Assembly: GCA_963521185.1 (NCBI GenBank)
Contig: CAUQTV010000002.1
Location: 372,001-436,000 of the forward strand
Direction: 5' to 3'
From: Enterobacter_D sp963521185
Lineage (GTDB): Bacteria > Pseudomonadota > Gammaproteobacteria > Enterobacterales > Enterobacteriaceae
DNA length: 64,000 nucleotides
The position numbers and the translations under genes are program-made. Positions 16,792 through 24,562 of this stretch are shown here, in pieces; the first letter of the stretch is position 1, and every line of letters starts with the position of its first letter. The notes under the pieces are model-generated. The model had not been told where the DNA came from and searched no databases. It saw only the letters and a list, made by a program, of their open reading frames with translations.

Positions 16792-16807
16792 CTGTATAGA
16801 TAACCAG
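16792..16807. promoter_or_regulatory. LexA (SOS) box of the dinI-like gene
   Basis: CTGTATAGATAACCAG fits the CTGT-N8-ACAG form with one change in the right arm (CCAG). It lies 15 bp before the GTG start, overlapping the transcription start region just downstream of a TATAGT -10-like hexamer. Confidence 0.75.
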
Positions 16808-16821
16808 GCTTCGGAGGATGT

Positions 16822-17061
16822 GTGTTTGTAGAGTTAGTGTACGACAAGCGAAATGTTGCCGGGCTGCCGGGTGCGCGTGACATCATTTTGAGCGAACTGA
16901 CGCGCCGGGTGCATCGCATTTTCCCGGATGCCGATGTGCGTGTAAAACCGATGCAGGCAAATGGCTTAAACAGCGACGCCAGTAAAAGCGACCGTGAAAA
17001 GCTCAACAGAATGCTCGAAGAGATGTTTGACGAATCAGATATGTGGATGGTGGCGGAATAA
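16822..17061 (+). CDS. DinI-family SOS protein
   Basis: A 79-residue member of the DinI family (E. coli DinI is 81 aa). DinI proteins bind RecA filaments and modulate LexA or UmuD cleavage. The family pattern is seen in LSELTRRVHRIFPDADVRVKPMQANGL and in the acidic C-terminal helix EEMFDESDMWMVAE, which mimics DNA. The GTG start has CGGAGG just ahead. A LexA box in the promoter supports SOS control. Whether this is the orthologue of K-12 dinI, which sits elsewhere, or a paralogue is not clear, so no symbol is given. Confidence 0.85.
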   Translation: MFVELVYDKRNVAGLPGARDIILSELTRRVHRIFPDADVRVKPMQANGLNSDASKSDREKLNRMLEEMFDESDMWMVAE

Positions 17062-17156
17062 ACCGCGATCTATTCCAGTACAGAAATGAATGCCGGGTTT
17101 AATAGTGTGATTCTTTGTTTAAACCCGATATTCATGCTGCCTGTCAGCAATATCAC

Positions 17157-18200
17157 TTAACGATTTCTTTCTTGCGCGTTGCGCTGTTCAATCACGCCAT
17201 ACCAGCCCAGCCCCTGATAACTTTCGTAGCCCGGCGTCAGCGCAAATGAGACGGTTGACCCCGCGTCAGTCTGATAAAACCCTGACGTTTTCCCGCCGTG
17301 ACGTAAAGGGAAATGCTCGCCAGGTTTTCCGTCAGAGGCGGCAATAATACGCTGGCTGGAATCGACAATCATGCAGCGGGTATTTTGCCACTCCTCTTCG
17401 CTTAGCCGCACGTTTTTCACCACGCCTGACGACTGCGGTTCCCAGTCAAAGAAGATCAATAATGCGCCCACCGCCCGGCCTTTATCCTCGCCGTTTTCGC
17501 GGATGGCGGTGGCATAGGTGGCAACGGTGGCATCATTGAGCAGCGGGATTTGCATGATATCGGCGGCGGCGTAATCCGCACCGCTGCGGGTCTCCAGCGC
17601 CTGGCGAAAGACCTTCATCTCACGGATGTTACGCCCGGCCACGCGGTAGGTGTCCTCGCGGCCGTTCGCCAGAATGGTGCCATCCAGATCAACGATCCAC
17701 AGGTCCAGATAGACCGTATAGCTGGCGAGGATCACCCCGAGACGTTCTGCCGCATGCCGCCAGCGGGCTTTGTCTTGCGAGATTGCGCAATCGACCACGG
17801 CGGTATCCGTGGCCCACCAGCGCACATCACAAGAGCGCTCGTAAAGATTGCGGTCCATGATATCTATCATGCTCAGCGCCAGATCCACGCTGCGCAGGCT
17901 TTCATGCTCATGCAGTGTGGTGATCATACTGTCACCCAACTCGGTGAGTTTAGACAGTGATCCCCCTAACTCTTTATTTAATGAATCGGTAATTTGCCCA
18001 ATCAGGGCGGAAATATGTTTGACCTGATTGGCGACGACAGCAAATCCTCGTCCGGCATCCCCCGCGCGCGCGGCTTCTATCAGCGCGTTAAGTGCCAGAA
18101 ATGTCGCTTCACGGTTAATATCATTAATATCCGATATTTTTCGCTCCGCCACTTTTCTAATTTGATAACTTAATTCAACAATTTCATAAGGATTTGCCAT
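17157..18200 (-). CDS. Soluble chemoreceptor-like protein with C-terminal Cache-type sensor
   Basis: A 347-residue protein with no signal peptide or membrane helix. Residues about 24-63 match the hairpin tip of methyl-accepting chemotaxis proteins (EATFLALNALIEAARAG, GRGFAVVANQV). Only about 100 residues of coiled coil are present, so the long adaptation helices with methylation sites are missing. Residues about 105-335 look like a Cache sensor (YLDLWIVDLDGTILANGRED, GRAVGALLIFFDWEP, GYESYQGLGWYGVIE). The order, signalling part first and sensor last, is the reverse of classical receptors. AGGAG lies about 13 bases before the ATG, which is long. No neighbouring che genes are seen. Ligand and partner kinase are unknown. 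Confidence 0.75.
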   Translation of the reverse strand: MANPYEIVELSYQIRKVAERKISDINDINREATFLALNALIEAARAGDAGRGFAVVANQVKHISALIGQITDSLNKELGGSLSKLTELGDSMITTLHEHESLRSVDLALSMIDIMDRNLYERSCDVRWWATDTAVVDCAISQDKARWRHAAERLGVILASYTVYLDLWIVDLDGTILANGREDTYRVAGRNIREMKVFRQALETRSGADYAAADIMQIPLLNDATVATYATAIRENGEDKGRAVGALLIFFDWEPQSSGVVKNVRLSEEEWQNTRCMIVDSSQRIIAASDGKPGEHFPLRHGGKTSGFYQTDAGSTVSFALTPGYESYQGLGWYGVIEQRNAQERNR

Positions 18201-18589
18201 GCTGGTTGTAACACTCCTGTAAATGAAAATATAACTAAATTAACAACAAGGAAAAACCATCGTTAACCCTCACGCAGATTCGGAACAGCGCGCGAATATT
18301 TAATTGATTATTTAACCGATACTAAACCGTGCGGTCATAAAATTGCAAGGAAAGTCATTAATGCTCCCGCGGGTATTATGAGTAAAAGTAATAATCGGAA
18401 TAAATATCGCCCTGACCATAGTTAATTCTTATTTCCCACAGGCGATTTAACTTAAGCTGCGTTGGGCCATAACGATATCTTATGGTTCAAGCTCCGCGCG
18501 CAAAAAAAACCGCACAAAAAGTGAGGTCACGCGCAGTTTCTTATTCATGGCAGGAATAGTGTATGAGTCTCTTCCACGAGGAGATCATC
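18201..18589. other. AT-rich intergenic region
   Basis: This 389-bp gap between the divergent receptor-like and EIIB genes holds no recognised gene. On the minus strand, around 18497-18530, CCTCACTTTTTGTGCGG is followed by eight T, which looks like a weak intrinsic terminator although no minus-strand gene lies ahead of it. The base composition is clearly more AT-rich than the flanking core genes. No sigma-28 promoter was found. Confidence 0.4.
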
Positions 18590-18904
18590 ATGAAAAAGTT
18601 ACTGATTTGTTGCATCTACGGTGTTACAGCGACGTCTCTGGCGAAAAAAATGCAGCACATCGCCAATGACAACGGGTACGCATTGATGGTCAGCGCAGTC
18701 GGCTTAGAAAACTTTGCCAGCGTCGCCCCGGCGTTCGATGCATTTCTGGTGGCACCGCACGTCCAGTATAAGCTCGATGAATTAAAGCAGTCGGTTCCTG
18801 AAGGGTCGCCGGTTATGATTATTGAAGGCTATCCCTATGCCTCCATTGATGCAGACAAGATCCTTGCAAATGCAATGGAGCAGATGTCAGCGCTGAGCGA
18901 TTAA
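18590..18904 (+). CDS. Orphan PTS EIIB, lactose/cellobiose type
   Basis: A 104-residue protein resembling ChbB-type IIB subunits. The N terminus MKKLLICCIYGVTATSLAKKM gives a hydrophobic strand followed by the phosphorylatable Cys (Cys8) and the P-loop-like CxxGxTxxS pattern. FDAFLVAPHVQYKLDEL and MIIEGYPYASIDADKIL fit the later strands. The ATG at 18590 has GAGGAG ahead; an ATG at 18563 with AGGA upstream would add nine residues. No IIA, IIC or sugar hydrolase gene is nearby, so it may serve a distant permease or act as a regulatory phosphoprotein. Confidence 0.75.
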   Translation: MKKLLICCIYGVTATSLAKKMQHIANDNGYALMVSAVGLENFASVAPAFDAFLVAPHVQYKLDELKQSVPEGSPVMIIEGYPYASIDADKILANAMEQMSALSD

Positions 18905-18934
18905 TATTGAATTGCTTAACGGTGATGGCGATCA

Positions 18935-18963
18935 CAAAAAAGGGTTACCTCCCCGTAACCCTT
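18935..18963 (-). terminator. Hairpin with T-run on the minus strand
   Basis: A perfect nine-base stem AAGGGTTAC / GTAACCCTT with a six-base loop follows the EIIB gene. On the plus strand the tail is only TTGTATATAT, while on the minus strand it is TTTTTT. It may end the EIIB transcript poorly and block antisense reading well. The rest of 18905-19197 (293 bp) shows no gene. Confidence 0.55.
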
Positions 18964-19197
18964 GTATATATCCCTTTCTCTTTGTAAATCAGATTATCCC
19001 TACCTTGTCTTATTCCTGTGATTCCATCAGCATAAACACCCTTTGCGTTACTGGGTATTTAGTGGAAGATGCACTATATTTATTATGATATTTGATAAAT
19101 TTTTATGCTTAACCGGCATAGCCCATTTAGCAGCAAGGAATTGAGCCTACGCTGATGACCTGCGTGTCATAATGATTAGAATCCTAATAGGTGTATT

Positions 19198-20928
19198 ATG
19201 AATGATCATCACTCTCCGCCTGCCAGAGTCATTAAAGCCCTTCTCCAGCATTCACACTCCCATACGCTAACGATTCATCAGAAAAGCATGCCCTATGCGT
19301 TGGAAGCTGAAGTGAAAGAACTCAGCTTTGATCTTAATCGCATTGTGCTTGAAGTTGAGTATTCCGGGACGGATTTTGAGAACTATGTTTCTGGGGGCGG
19401 CGTTAATTTCGATCTTGAAGCATTAAAAGAAACGGACGTTACTGAGCGTGAAACCTACAGCATCAATAAGCTTCTGACTAAACTGCATAAAACGGACAGT
19501 TTTTTATACCGGCTGGAGTGCCAGTTACCTGATTCGATTTTCATTAATGACAGCCGGGGCGCGGTGCGTATTCCTTTCATTCTTGGTATGCAGGCCCGCG
19601 TGCGTATTGAAGTCTATCTGCACAAACTCAATATCACCGGCAAGCTGCGGAATTTTTCCACCAGCGGATGCATGGTCGAGATTGATTTAGTTGAAAGTAT
19701 TGCGCTTTTCGTCGGCCAGACCCTTCCCAGTATTATCATTATTTTTCCGGACGGCACGAGTTTTAATGCGGAAGGAAAGATCAGACACATGCGTCCCTTA
19801 GGGCGAAATGGCTATGCGGCTGTGGGCATTGAGTTTATCAATGTGCCCGCCTCACAGATTGAACCCTTATTTCATTATGTTAATGAATCTGAAAGAGAAG
19901 CCGCCTATCGAATGGGTCTCTCGGGACATCTGGTTTACCCGTCACCGTTATTTATCGCTGGCAGCAATGAGAAAAAAATACGTTTAAGAGAGCATATGGA
20001 TAAAGAGAAAAATTCGCGCAACACGCCGATGGAAAGAGGCGTTTTAGAAATCGCACAGCGGCTCCAGGTGGGTCTGATGTACGTTAAGACGCGTAACGTT
20101 TTTCCTTTGGAGATCTTCTACGATTGCGCTGACACGCTTATTTACCTGGTGAAAACGGACCGTAAGGCACTTCTCTATGCGCTGGCATCGTTACGTAATG
20201 AACCTGAGTGGGTACGTCACGCAATCCAGGTGTCATCGCGACTAACGGATATTCTTTTGCGCCGCGATCCCTATGATTACCTGCTGCGCGAAGTCGTGCT
20301 CGGATCCTTGTTGCATACCATGGGAAAACCGCTGCTGGTCAGTGAAAGTCTGCCCTCACTCCAGGTGGTGATGAATCCCGATCATAAGGCGATTCTGAGC
20401 GGTCATGTCACTGCGTTACGGGAAAAGATGCGCGAGCTGAAATGGACGCCCAGCCCGGCCTGTCTGGATATTATTGAAAACGCCAACGAGCTGTTAAACG
20501 GTTCAGGCTATCCGGCGGGTAAAAGTAACGAGCAGCTTACCGACAGAGTGAGGCTCATTTCGGTGATCAAAGCCATTAATAAGCTGACCAATGCACGAAA
20601 TGGCATCTCTCCTCGCCCTCCGCTGGAGGCCTATAAAAAAGTCAATTCGGCGAAAGCCAAATATGACAGACACATCCTTTTCGAATATATCCAGCGCTAC
20701 GGGTTATACCCCATCGGCAGTCTGGTGAAATACTCGGGCGGTTTTTTAGGCTGGGTCATGACGGTCGACAAAAAAGGCAGACCGGAAACGTTACACATTA
20801 TCAAGAACCTGCATCATCCTGACGAAACCATTCATAGCGTGGTGTCGAGAGGGGATCTGCGTCAGCTTGGGAAGCTTCAGTGCGTGGTCGATCCCGCAGA
20901 GTTTGGGATCAATGTGATAAAGATTTAG
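19198..20928 (+). CDS. PilZ domain protein with degenerate HD-GYP domain
   Basis: A 576-residue cytoplasmic protein with no membrane segment. Residues 1-115 look like a YcgR-type N-terminal domain. A PilZ-like domain spans about 125-225: NFSTSG (152-157) fits the D/N-x-S-x-x-G motif, but the RxxxR arginine pair is incomplete (MQARVR, 131-136). Residues about 275-485 align with an HD-GYP phosphodiesterase: LLHTMGK (371-377) has Thr for the metal-binding Asp, the His-His pair before NGSGYP (434-439) is Ala-Asn, and the later Asp is lost. It is therefore probably not a phosphodiesterase but may sense or transmit c-di-GMP. About 90 further residues end the protein. The function is not known. Confidence 0.75.
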   Translation: MNDHHSPPARVIKALLQHSHSHTLTIHQKSMPYALEAEVKELSFDLNRIVLEVEYSGTDFENYVSGGGVNFDLEALKETDVTERETYSINKLLTKLHKTDSFLYRLECQLPDSIFINDSRGAVRIPFILGMQARVRIEVYLHKLNITGKLRNFSTSGCMVEIDLVESIALFVGQTLPSIIIIFPDGTSFNAEGKIRHMRPLGRNGYAAVGIEFINVPASQIEPLFHYVNESEREAAYRMGLSGHLVYPSPLFIAGSNEKKIRLREHMDKEKNSRNTPMERGVLEIAQRLQVGLMYVKTRNVFPLEIFYDCADTLIYLVKTDRKALLYALASLRNEPEWVRHAIQVSSRLTDILLRRDPYDYLLREVVLGSLLHTMGKPLLVSESLPSLQVVMNPDHKAILSGHVTALREKMRELKWTPSPACLDIIENANELLNGSGYPAGKSNEQLTDRVRLISVIKAINKLTNARNGISPRPPLEAYKKVNSAKAKYDRHILFEYIQRYGLYPIGSLVKYSGGFLGWVMTVDKKGRPETLHIIKNLHHPDETIHSVVSRGDLRQLGKLQCVVDPAEFGINVIKI

Positions 20929-20950
20929 ATAAAATATCTTCTGACGCCAC

Positions 20951-20986
20951 AAAAACAAAGGGGCTACCTATCGGTAACCCCTTGTT
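20951..20986 (-). terminator. Terminator of serT
   Basis: On the minus strand the stem ACAAGGGGTTACC / GGTAGCCCCTTTGT, with a small loop and one mismatch, is followed by TTTTG. It starts just past the 3' end of the tRNA and lies just after the PilZ gene on the other strand. Confidence 0.75.
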
Positions 20987-20991
20987 TAATC

Positions 20992-21079
20992 TGGCGGAAG
21001 CGCAGAGATTCGAACTCTGGAACCCTTTCGGGTCGCCGGTTTTCAAGACCGGTGCCTTCAACCGCTCGGCCACACTTCC
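20992..21079 (-). tRNA. serT: tRNA-Ser (anticodon UGA)
   Basis: An 88-base tRNA including the encoded CCA, on the minus strand, essentially identical to E. coli serT. The acceptor stem starts GGAAGTG and pairs with the CGCTTCC end. The long variable arm typical of serine tRNAs is present (CGACCCGAAAGGGTT). The anticodon loop CTTGAAA gives UGA, reading UCA. The T arm GTTCGAATC is canonical. Confidence 0.97.
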
Positions 21080-21091
21080 GGAATGAGGCGC

Positions 21092-21120
21092 ACTATAAAC
21101 ATCCCGATGCGTCCTGTAAA
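21092..21120 (-). promoter_or_regulatory. Promoter of serT
   Basis: On the minus strand, TTTACA (21115-21120) and TATAGT (21092-21097) are separated by exactly 17 bp. A GC-rich discriminator follows (GCGCC), as usual for stringently controlled stable RNA genes. Confidence 0.8.
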
Positions 21121-21210
21121 GCACCATTGTGATCGTTTGCTTGAAAAATAGTCAAAACGTTGTTAATCGACTTAAATAACAACAAATTGACCATTTATGC
21201 AGCATAAATC

Positions 21211-22839
21211 TCAGTGTTTTTTGATGTAAATATCTTTTGTGTAGAAGTAGCCCAGTTTGTCTGGGGTGAATCCACCGATCCAGGGTTTGACCAAATGGGT
21301 CCTGACATAGTGATAAACAGGCACCGCCGGTACATCCTGCGCCAGGATGTCTTCAGCCTGCTGATAATAATTGCCGCGCTCGGTCACGTTCGCCGCCTTC
21401 GCGGCATTGCGCATCGCCTCATCAAACGCCGGATTGCTGTACTTGGTGGTGTTCTCACTGTCATTGGTGCGGAAGTTATTCAGGAAGGTAGCGGCGTCAT
21501 CGTAATCGGCAATCCACGCATAGCGCACCGCGTCGAAGTTGCCGGTGTGCATGGTATCAAGCATGGTCTTCCACTCCTGATTTTGCAGCTTTGCCTCCAC
21601 GCCCAGATTTTTCTTCCACATAGAGCTTGCCGCAATCGCAATACGCTGATGGGTCTCCATGGTGTTGTAAAGCAGGTTGAACGAGAGCGGATGCGCCTCA
21701 TCAAAGCCCGCCTCCTTAAGCAGTCTGCGGGCCTCTGCTAAGCGCTTATCGCGCGGCCAGGAGGCATAATCCGGATTATGCAGGCTGACACCGCCGATCT
21801 CCGGCTGGCTGACGACCCACGCCGGGCGCTGCCCCTGCCCCATCACTTTGTCGGCAATAACATCTTTATCCAGCCCAAGATTGAGCGCACGGCGCACATT
21901 GGGGTTGTTGAACGGCGCTTTGGTGGTGTTGAACTGGTAGTAGTAGGTTGCCAGCTGCGGAGAGATATCGACCTGGCTGCCCAGGCTCTGCTTCAACTGT
22001 GCGAACTGGTTCACCGGCACGGTGTAGGTAATATCAATCTCACCGGCCTTGTAGCGGTTCACGTCGGCGGTTTCCGCATGGATCGGCAGATAAGTCACGC
22101 GGTTAATGACAGTGTGTTTATCGTCCCAGTAGCGGCTGTTACGCACCGCGACAATCTTCTCGTTCACCACCCACTGGCTAATTTTATAGGCACCGCTGCC
22201 GACGAAATGCTCGGGCTTGGTCCACTTGTCGCCAAATCGTCCGATCAGCACTTTGTCGACTGGCACCAGAGAGGGGTGCGCCAGCATGGCAAGAAACGCC
22301 GCCGTCGGCTGGGTGAGCGTGACTTCAAGCGTCGTGTCATTAATCGCCTTCACGCCCAGTTTGTCGGGGGACTGCTTACCGAGTGCAATGTCGGCGGCAT
22401 TGAGAATATGCATGTTTCCTGGGTAGCTGGCGTACGGCGAGCCGGTTTTCGGATCGACGAGACGCTGCCAGCTCCAGACGATATCCTGCGCGGTGATCGC
22501 CATACCGTCCGACCAGGTGATGCCCGGACGCAGATGAAACGTCCACACGGTAGCGTCTTTATTCTCCCATTTGTCCGCCAGACGCGGCTCAATCGTGCCG
22601 TCAGGCTTGACCGCCACCAGGCCGTCGAATAAATCGCTGATAATATTGAATTCGACATCGCTTTCGACTTTATGCGGATCGAGGGATGCAGGTTCACTCC
22701 CATTATTGCGAACCAGTTCCTGCACGGGAGCCAGCGCCGTGCCGGGAGGAACATGGGCCGCAAAGGCCGCCGTGCTGATGCATACCATGCTTGCGGCCAG
22801 TAAAGAAAAACTGAACAACGTGCTCTTTTGTGGTTTCAT
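21211..22839 (-). CDS. Periplasmic oligopeptide-binding protein, OppA/MppA type
   Basis: A 542-residue ABC-transporter solute-binding protein of the SBP_bac_5 family. The signal peptide ends STAAFA near residue 28. The family pattern is strong: EPASLDPHKVESDVEFNIISDLFDGLV, DIVWSWQRLVDPKTGSPYASYPG, LPIHAETADVNRYKAGEID, and MWKKNLGVEAKLQNQEWKTMLDT, all close to E. coli MppA and OppA. The ATG at 22839 has AAGGCGAAGGA ahead; an upstream ATG would bury the signal peptide. No permease or ATPase genes are adjacent, so it probably works with the Opp permease encoded elsewhere, as MppA does. The peptide it binds is unknown. Confidence 0.88.
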   Translation of the reverse strand: MKPQKSTLFSFSLLAASMVCISTAAFAAHVPPGTALAPVQELVRNNGSEPASLDPHKVESDVEFNIISDLFDGLVAVKPDGTIEPRLADKWENKDATVWTFHLRPGITWSDGMAITAQDIVWSWQRLVDPKTGSPYASYPGNMHILNAADIALGKQSPDKLGVKAINDTTLEVTLTQPTAAFLAMLAHPSLVPVDKVLIGRFGDKWTKPEHFVGSGAYKISQWVVNEKIVAVRNSRYWDDKHTVINRVTYLPIHAETADVNRYKAGEIDITYTVPVNQFAQLKQSLGSQVDISPQLATYYYQFNTTKAPFNNPNVRRALNLGLDKDVIADKVMGQGQRPAWVVSQPEIGGVSLHNPDYASWPRDKRLAEARRLLKEAGFDEAHPLSFNLLYNTMETHQRIAIAASSMWKKNLGVEAKLQNQEWKTMLDTMHTGNFDAVRYAWIADYDDAATFLNNFRTNDSENTTKYSNPAFDEAMRNAAKAANVTERGNYYQQAEDILAQDVPAVPVYHYVRTHLVKPWIGGFTPDKLGYFYTKDIYIKKH

Positions 22840-23111
22840 TTCCTTCGCCTTATCCGTATTTATGATGACGATGCGCCTACCACTCTTAGCGTCTGGATGG
22901 TAACAACGCAATATTTTTCAGTGACCTATAAGAGCTTGATCTGATTATTTCCGCAGAATGCGCATTACTGCTATGGCTGGTCATTTTTAAAGCATTAAAT
23001 ACTATCGTCATGTGATTGTTGCCTGAGTAAAGATGGGTAAAACCACTATGCGCTAAGGGCTTGTTTTCCTATCCTTCATCGGTAATTACATCTGTCATAA
23101 GAGAGTGACGC

Positions 23112-23771
23112 ATGGATCGTATAGTTAGTTCGTCGCGCGAGCGTACATCGCTACTCAGCACGCACAAGGTGCTGCGTAACACCTATTTCCTGTTAAGCCT
23201 GACGCTGGCGTTTTCCGCCATCACCGCCACGGCCAGCACCGTGCTGGGTCTGCCTTCACCAGGGCTTATCCTGACGCTGGTCGGCATGTACGGCTTAATG
23301 TTCCTTACCTATAAACTGGCGGATAAGCCATCGGGGATCCTGGCAGCGTTCGCGTTCACCGGTTTCCTGGGTTACATCCTTGGGCCGATGCTCAACGCCT
23401 ATCTGTCTGCGGGAATGGGTGACTTGATTGGCCTGGCGCTCGGCGGTACCGCGCTGACCTTCTTCTGTTGCTCGGCCTACGTGCTGACCACCCGCAAAGA
23501 CATGTCCTTCCTGGGTGGCATGCTGATGGCCGGTATCGTGGTGGTGCTGATCGGTATGGTTGCCAACATCTTCCTGCAACTGCCCGCCCTGCACCTGGCG
23601 ATCAGCGCGGTGTTTATTCTGATTTCAACCGGCGCAATTCTGTTTGAAACCAGCAATATCATTCACGGCGGTGAAACCAACTACATCCGTGCCACCGTCA
23701 GCCTGTACGTGTCGCTGTACAATATCTTTGTCAGCCTGCTGAGCATCCTCGGATTCTCAAGCCGCGATTAA
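23112..23771 (+). CDS. yccA: FtsH modulator YccA (BAX inhibitor-1 family)
   Basis: A 219-residue inner-membrane protein with seven hydrophobic helices, the same length as E. coli YccA. YccA is a substrate and inhibitor of the FtsH protease and protects jammed SecY from degradation. The N-terminal cytoplasmic tail (MDRIVSSSRERTSLLSTHKVLRNTY) is the part FtsH needs. The end of the protein (FETSNIIHGGETNYIRATVSLYVSLYNIF) is the BI-1 signature. A terminator follows. Confidence 0.95.
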   Translation: MDRIVSSSRERTSLLSTHKVLRNTYFLLSLTLAFSAITATASTVLGLPSPGLILTLVGMYGLMFLTYKLADKPSGILAAFAFTGFLGYILGPMLNAYLSAGMGDLIGLALGGTALTFFCCSAYVLTTRKDMSFLGGMLMAGIVVVLIGMVANIFLQLPALHLAISAVFILISTGAILFETSNIIHGGETNYIRATVSLYVSLYNIFVSLLSILGFSSRD

Positions 23772-23791
23772 TTCGCGCAACGACCTGCCCG

Positions 23792-23815
23792 GCCCCGCTT
23801 ATGCGGGGCTTTTTT
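23792..23815 (+). terminator. Terminator of yccA
   Basis: The stem GCCCCGC / GCGGGGC with a four-base loop is followed by six T, before tusE. Confidence 0.85.
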
Positions 23816-23861
23816 ATTTGCTAAACTGTGCACGATTTTTTGACGGGTACTGCGACGCACT

Positions 23862-24191
23862 ATGTTGATTTTTGAAGGCCGTGAAATAGAGACCGATAGC
23901 GATGGCTATCTGAAAGACACCACGCTCTGGACGGAAGCGCTGGCAACAGCGATTGCCGAAAAAGAGGGCATTACGCTGGCGGTTGAACACTGGGAAGTGG
24001 TGCACTTTGTGCGTGATTTCTACCTGGAGTTTAATACCTCGCCGGCGATCCGCATGCTGGTTAAAGCGATGGCCAACAAGTTTGGCGAAGAGAAAGGCAA
24101 TAGCCGTTATCTGTATCGCCTGTTTCCCAAAGGCCCGGCAAAGCAGGCAACCAAAATTGCTGGCCTGCCTAAACCGGTAAAATGCATTTAG
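23862..24191 (+). CDS. tusE: Sulfur carrier TusE
   Basis: A 109-residue DsrC-family protein, the same length as E. coli TusE. It accepts persulfide sulfur from TusBCD and passes it to MnmA for 2-thiouridine formation in tRNA. The conserved C-terminal arm ends LPKPVKCI, with the sulfur-carrying Cys second from the end. Its stop overlaps that of convergent yccX by four bases. Confidence 0.95.
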   Translation: MLIFEGREIETDSDGYLKDTTLWTEALATAIAEKEGITLAVEHWEVVHFVRDFYLEFNTSPAIRMLVKAMANKFGEEKGNSRYLYRLFPKGPAKQATKIAGLPKPVKCI

Positions 24192-24469
24192 TAGCGAATA
24201 CTGAAGTCTTTCCACGCGTTGTCGGGTTGATGCGGCTCTGTCAGCACCTTTTCAACCCGCGCGCTGCGTGGGCCCCCGGCTTTTAGCCACGCCACCAGCG
24301 CCTCAACCTTCTCCGCCTCACCGCAGGCGAGGACTTCCACGCTGCCATCATCAAGATTACGTGCGTAGCCCGTTACGCCAAGCCGTTGGGCTTCATGCTG
24401 TGTGGTATAGCGAAACCCAACACCCTGAACCATGCCGTGTACCCAGGCCATTGTGCAGACTTTTGACAT
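24188..24469 (-). CDS. yccX: Acylphosphatase YccX
   Basis: A 93-residue acylphosphatase (E. coli YccX is 92 aa) that hydrolyses acyl phosphates. The signature VHGMVQGVGFRYTTQ carries the catalytic Arg and the phosphate loop, and GYARNLDDGSVEV holds the catalytic Asn. I choose the ATG at 24469, six bases after GGAGA; an ATG three bases upstream is too close to it. Confidence 0.93.
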   Translation of the reverse strand: MSKVCTMAWVHGMVQGVGFRYTTQHEAQRLGVTGYARNLDDGSVEVLACGEAEKVEALVAWLKAGGPRSARVEKVLTEPHQPDNAWKDFSIRY

Positions 24470-24562
24470 CATTGCTCTCCTTTCTGTGCAGCTACATTGC
24501 ATTTCCCGACTGAACTCGGGAAAATGACGCCCATTTTCTTCAATAAGACAATATAGCCAATT

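Noticed and set aside
18921..18936. CRP-like palindrome GGTGATGGCGATCACA
   Set aside because: The left arm is imperfect, the site lies 260 bp before the next start codon and just before a terminator-like hairpin, so a role in activation is doubtful.
21778..22632. 284-codon open frame opposite the OppA-like gene
   Set aside because: Antisense shadow; no ribosome site, no domain.
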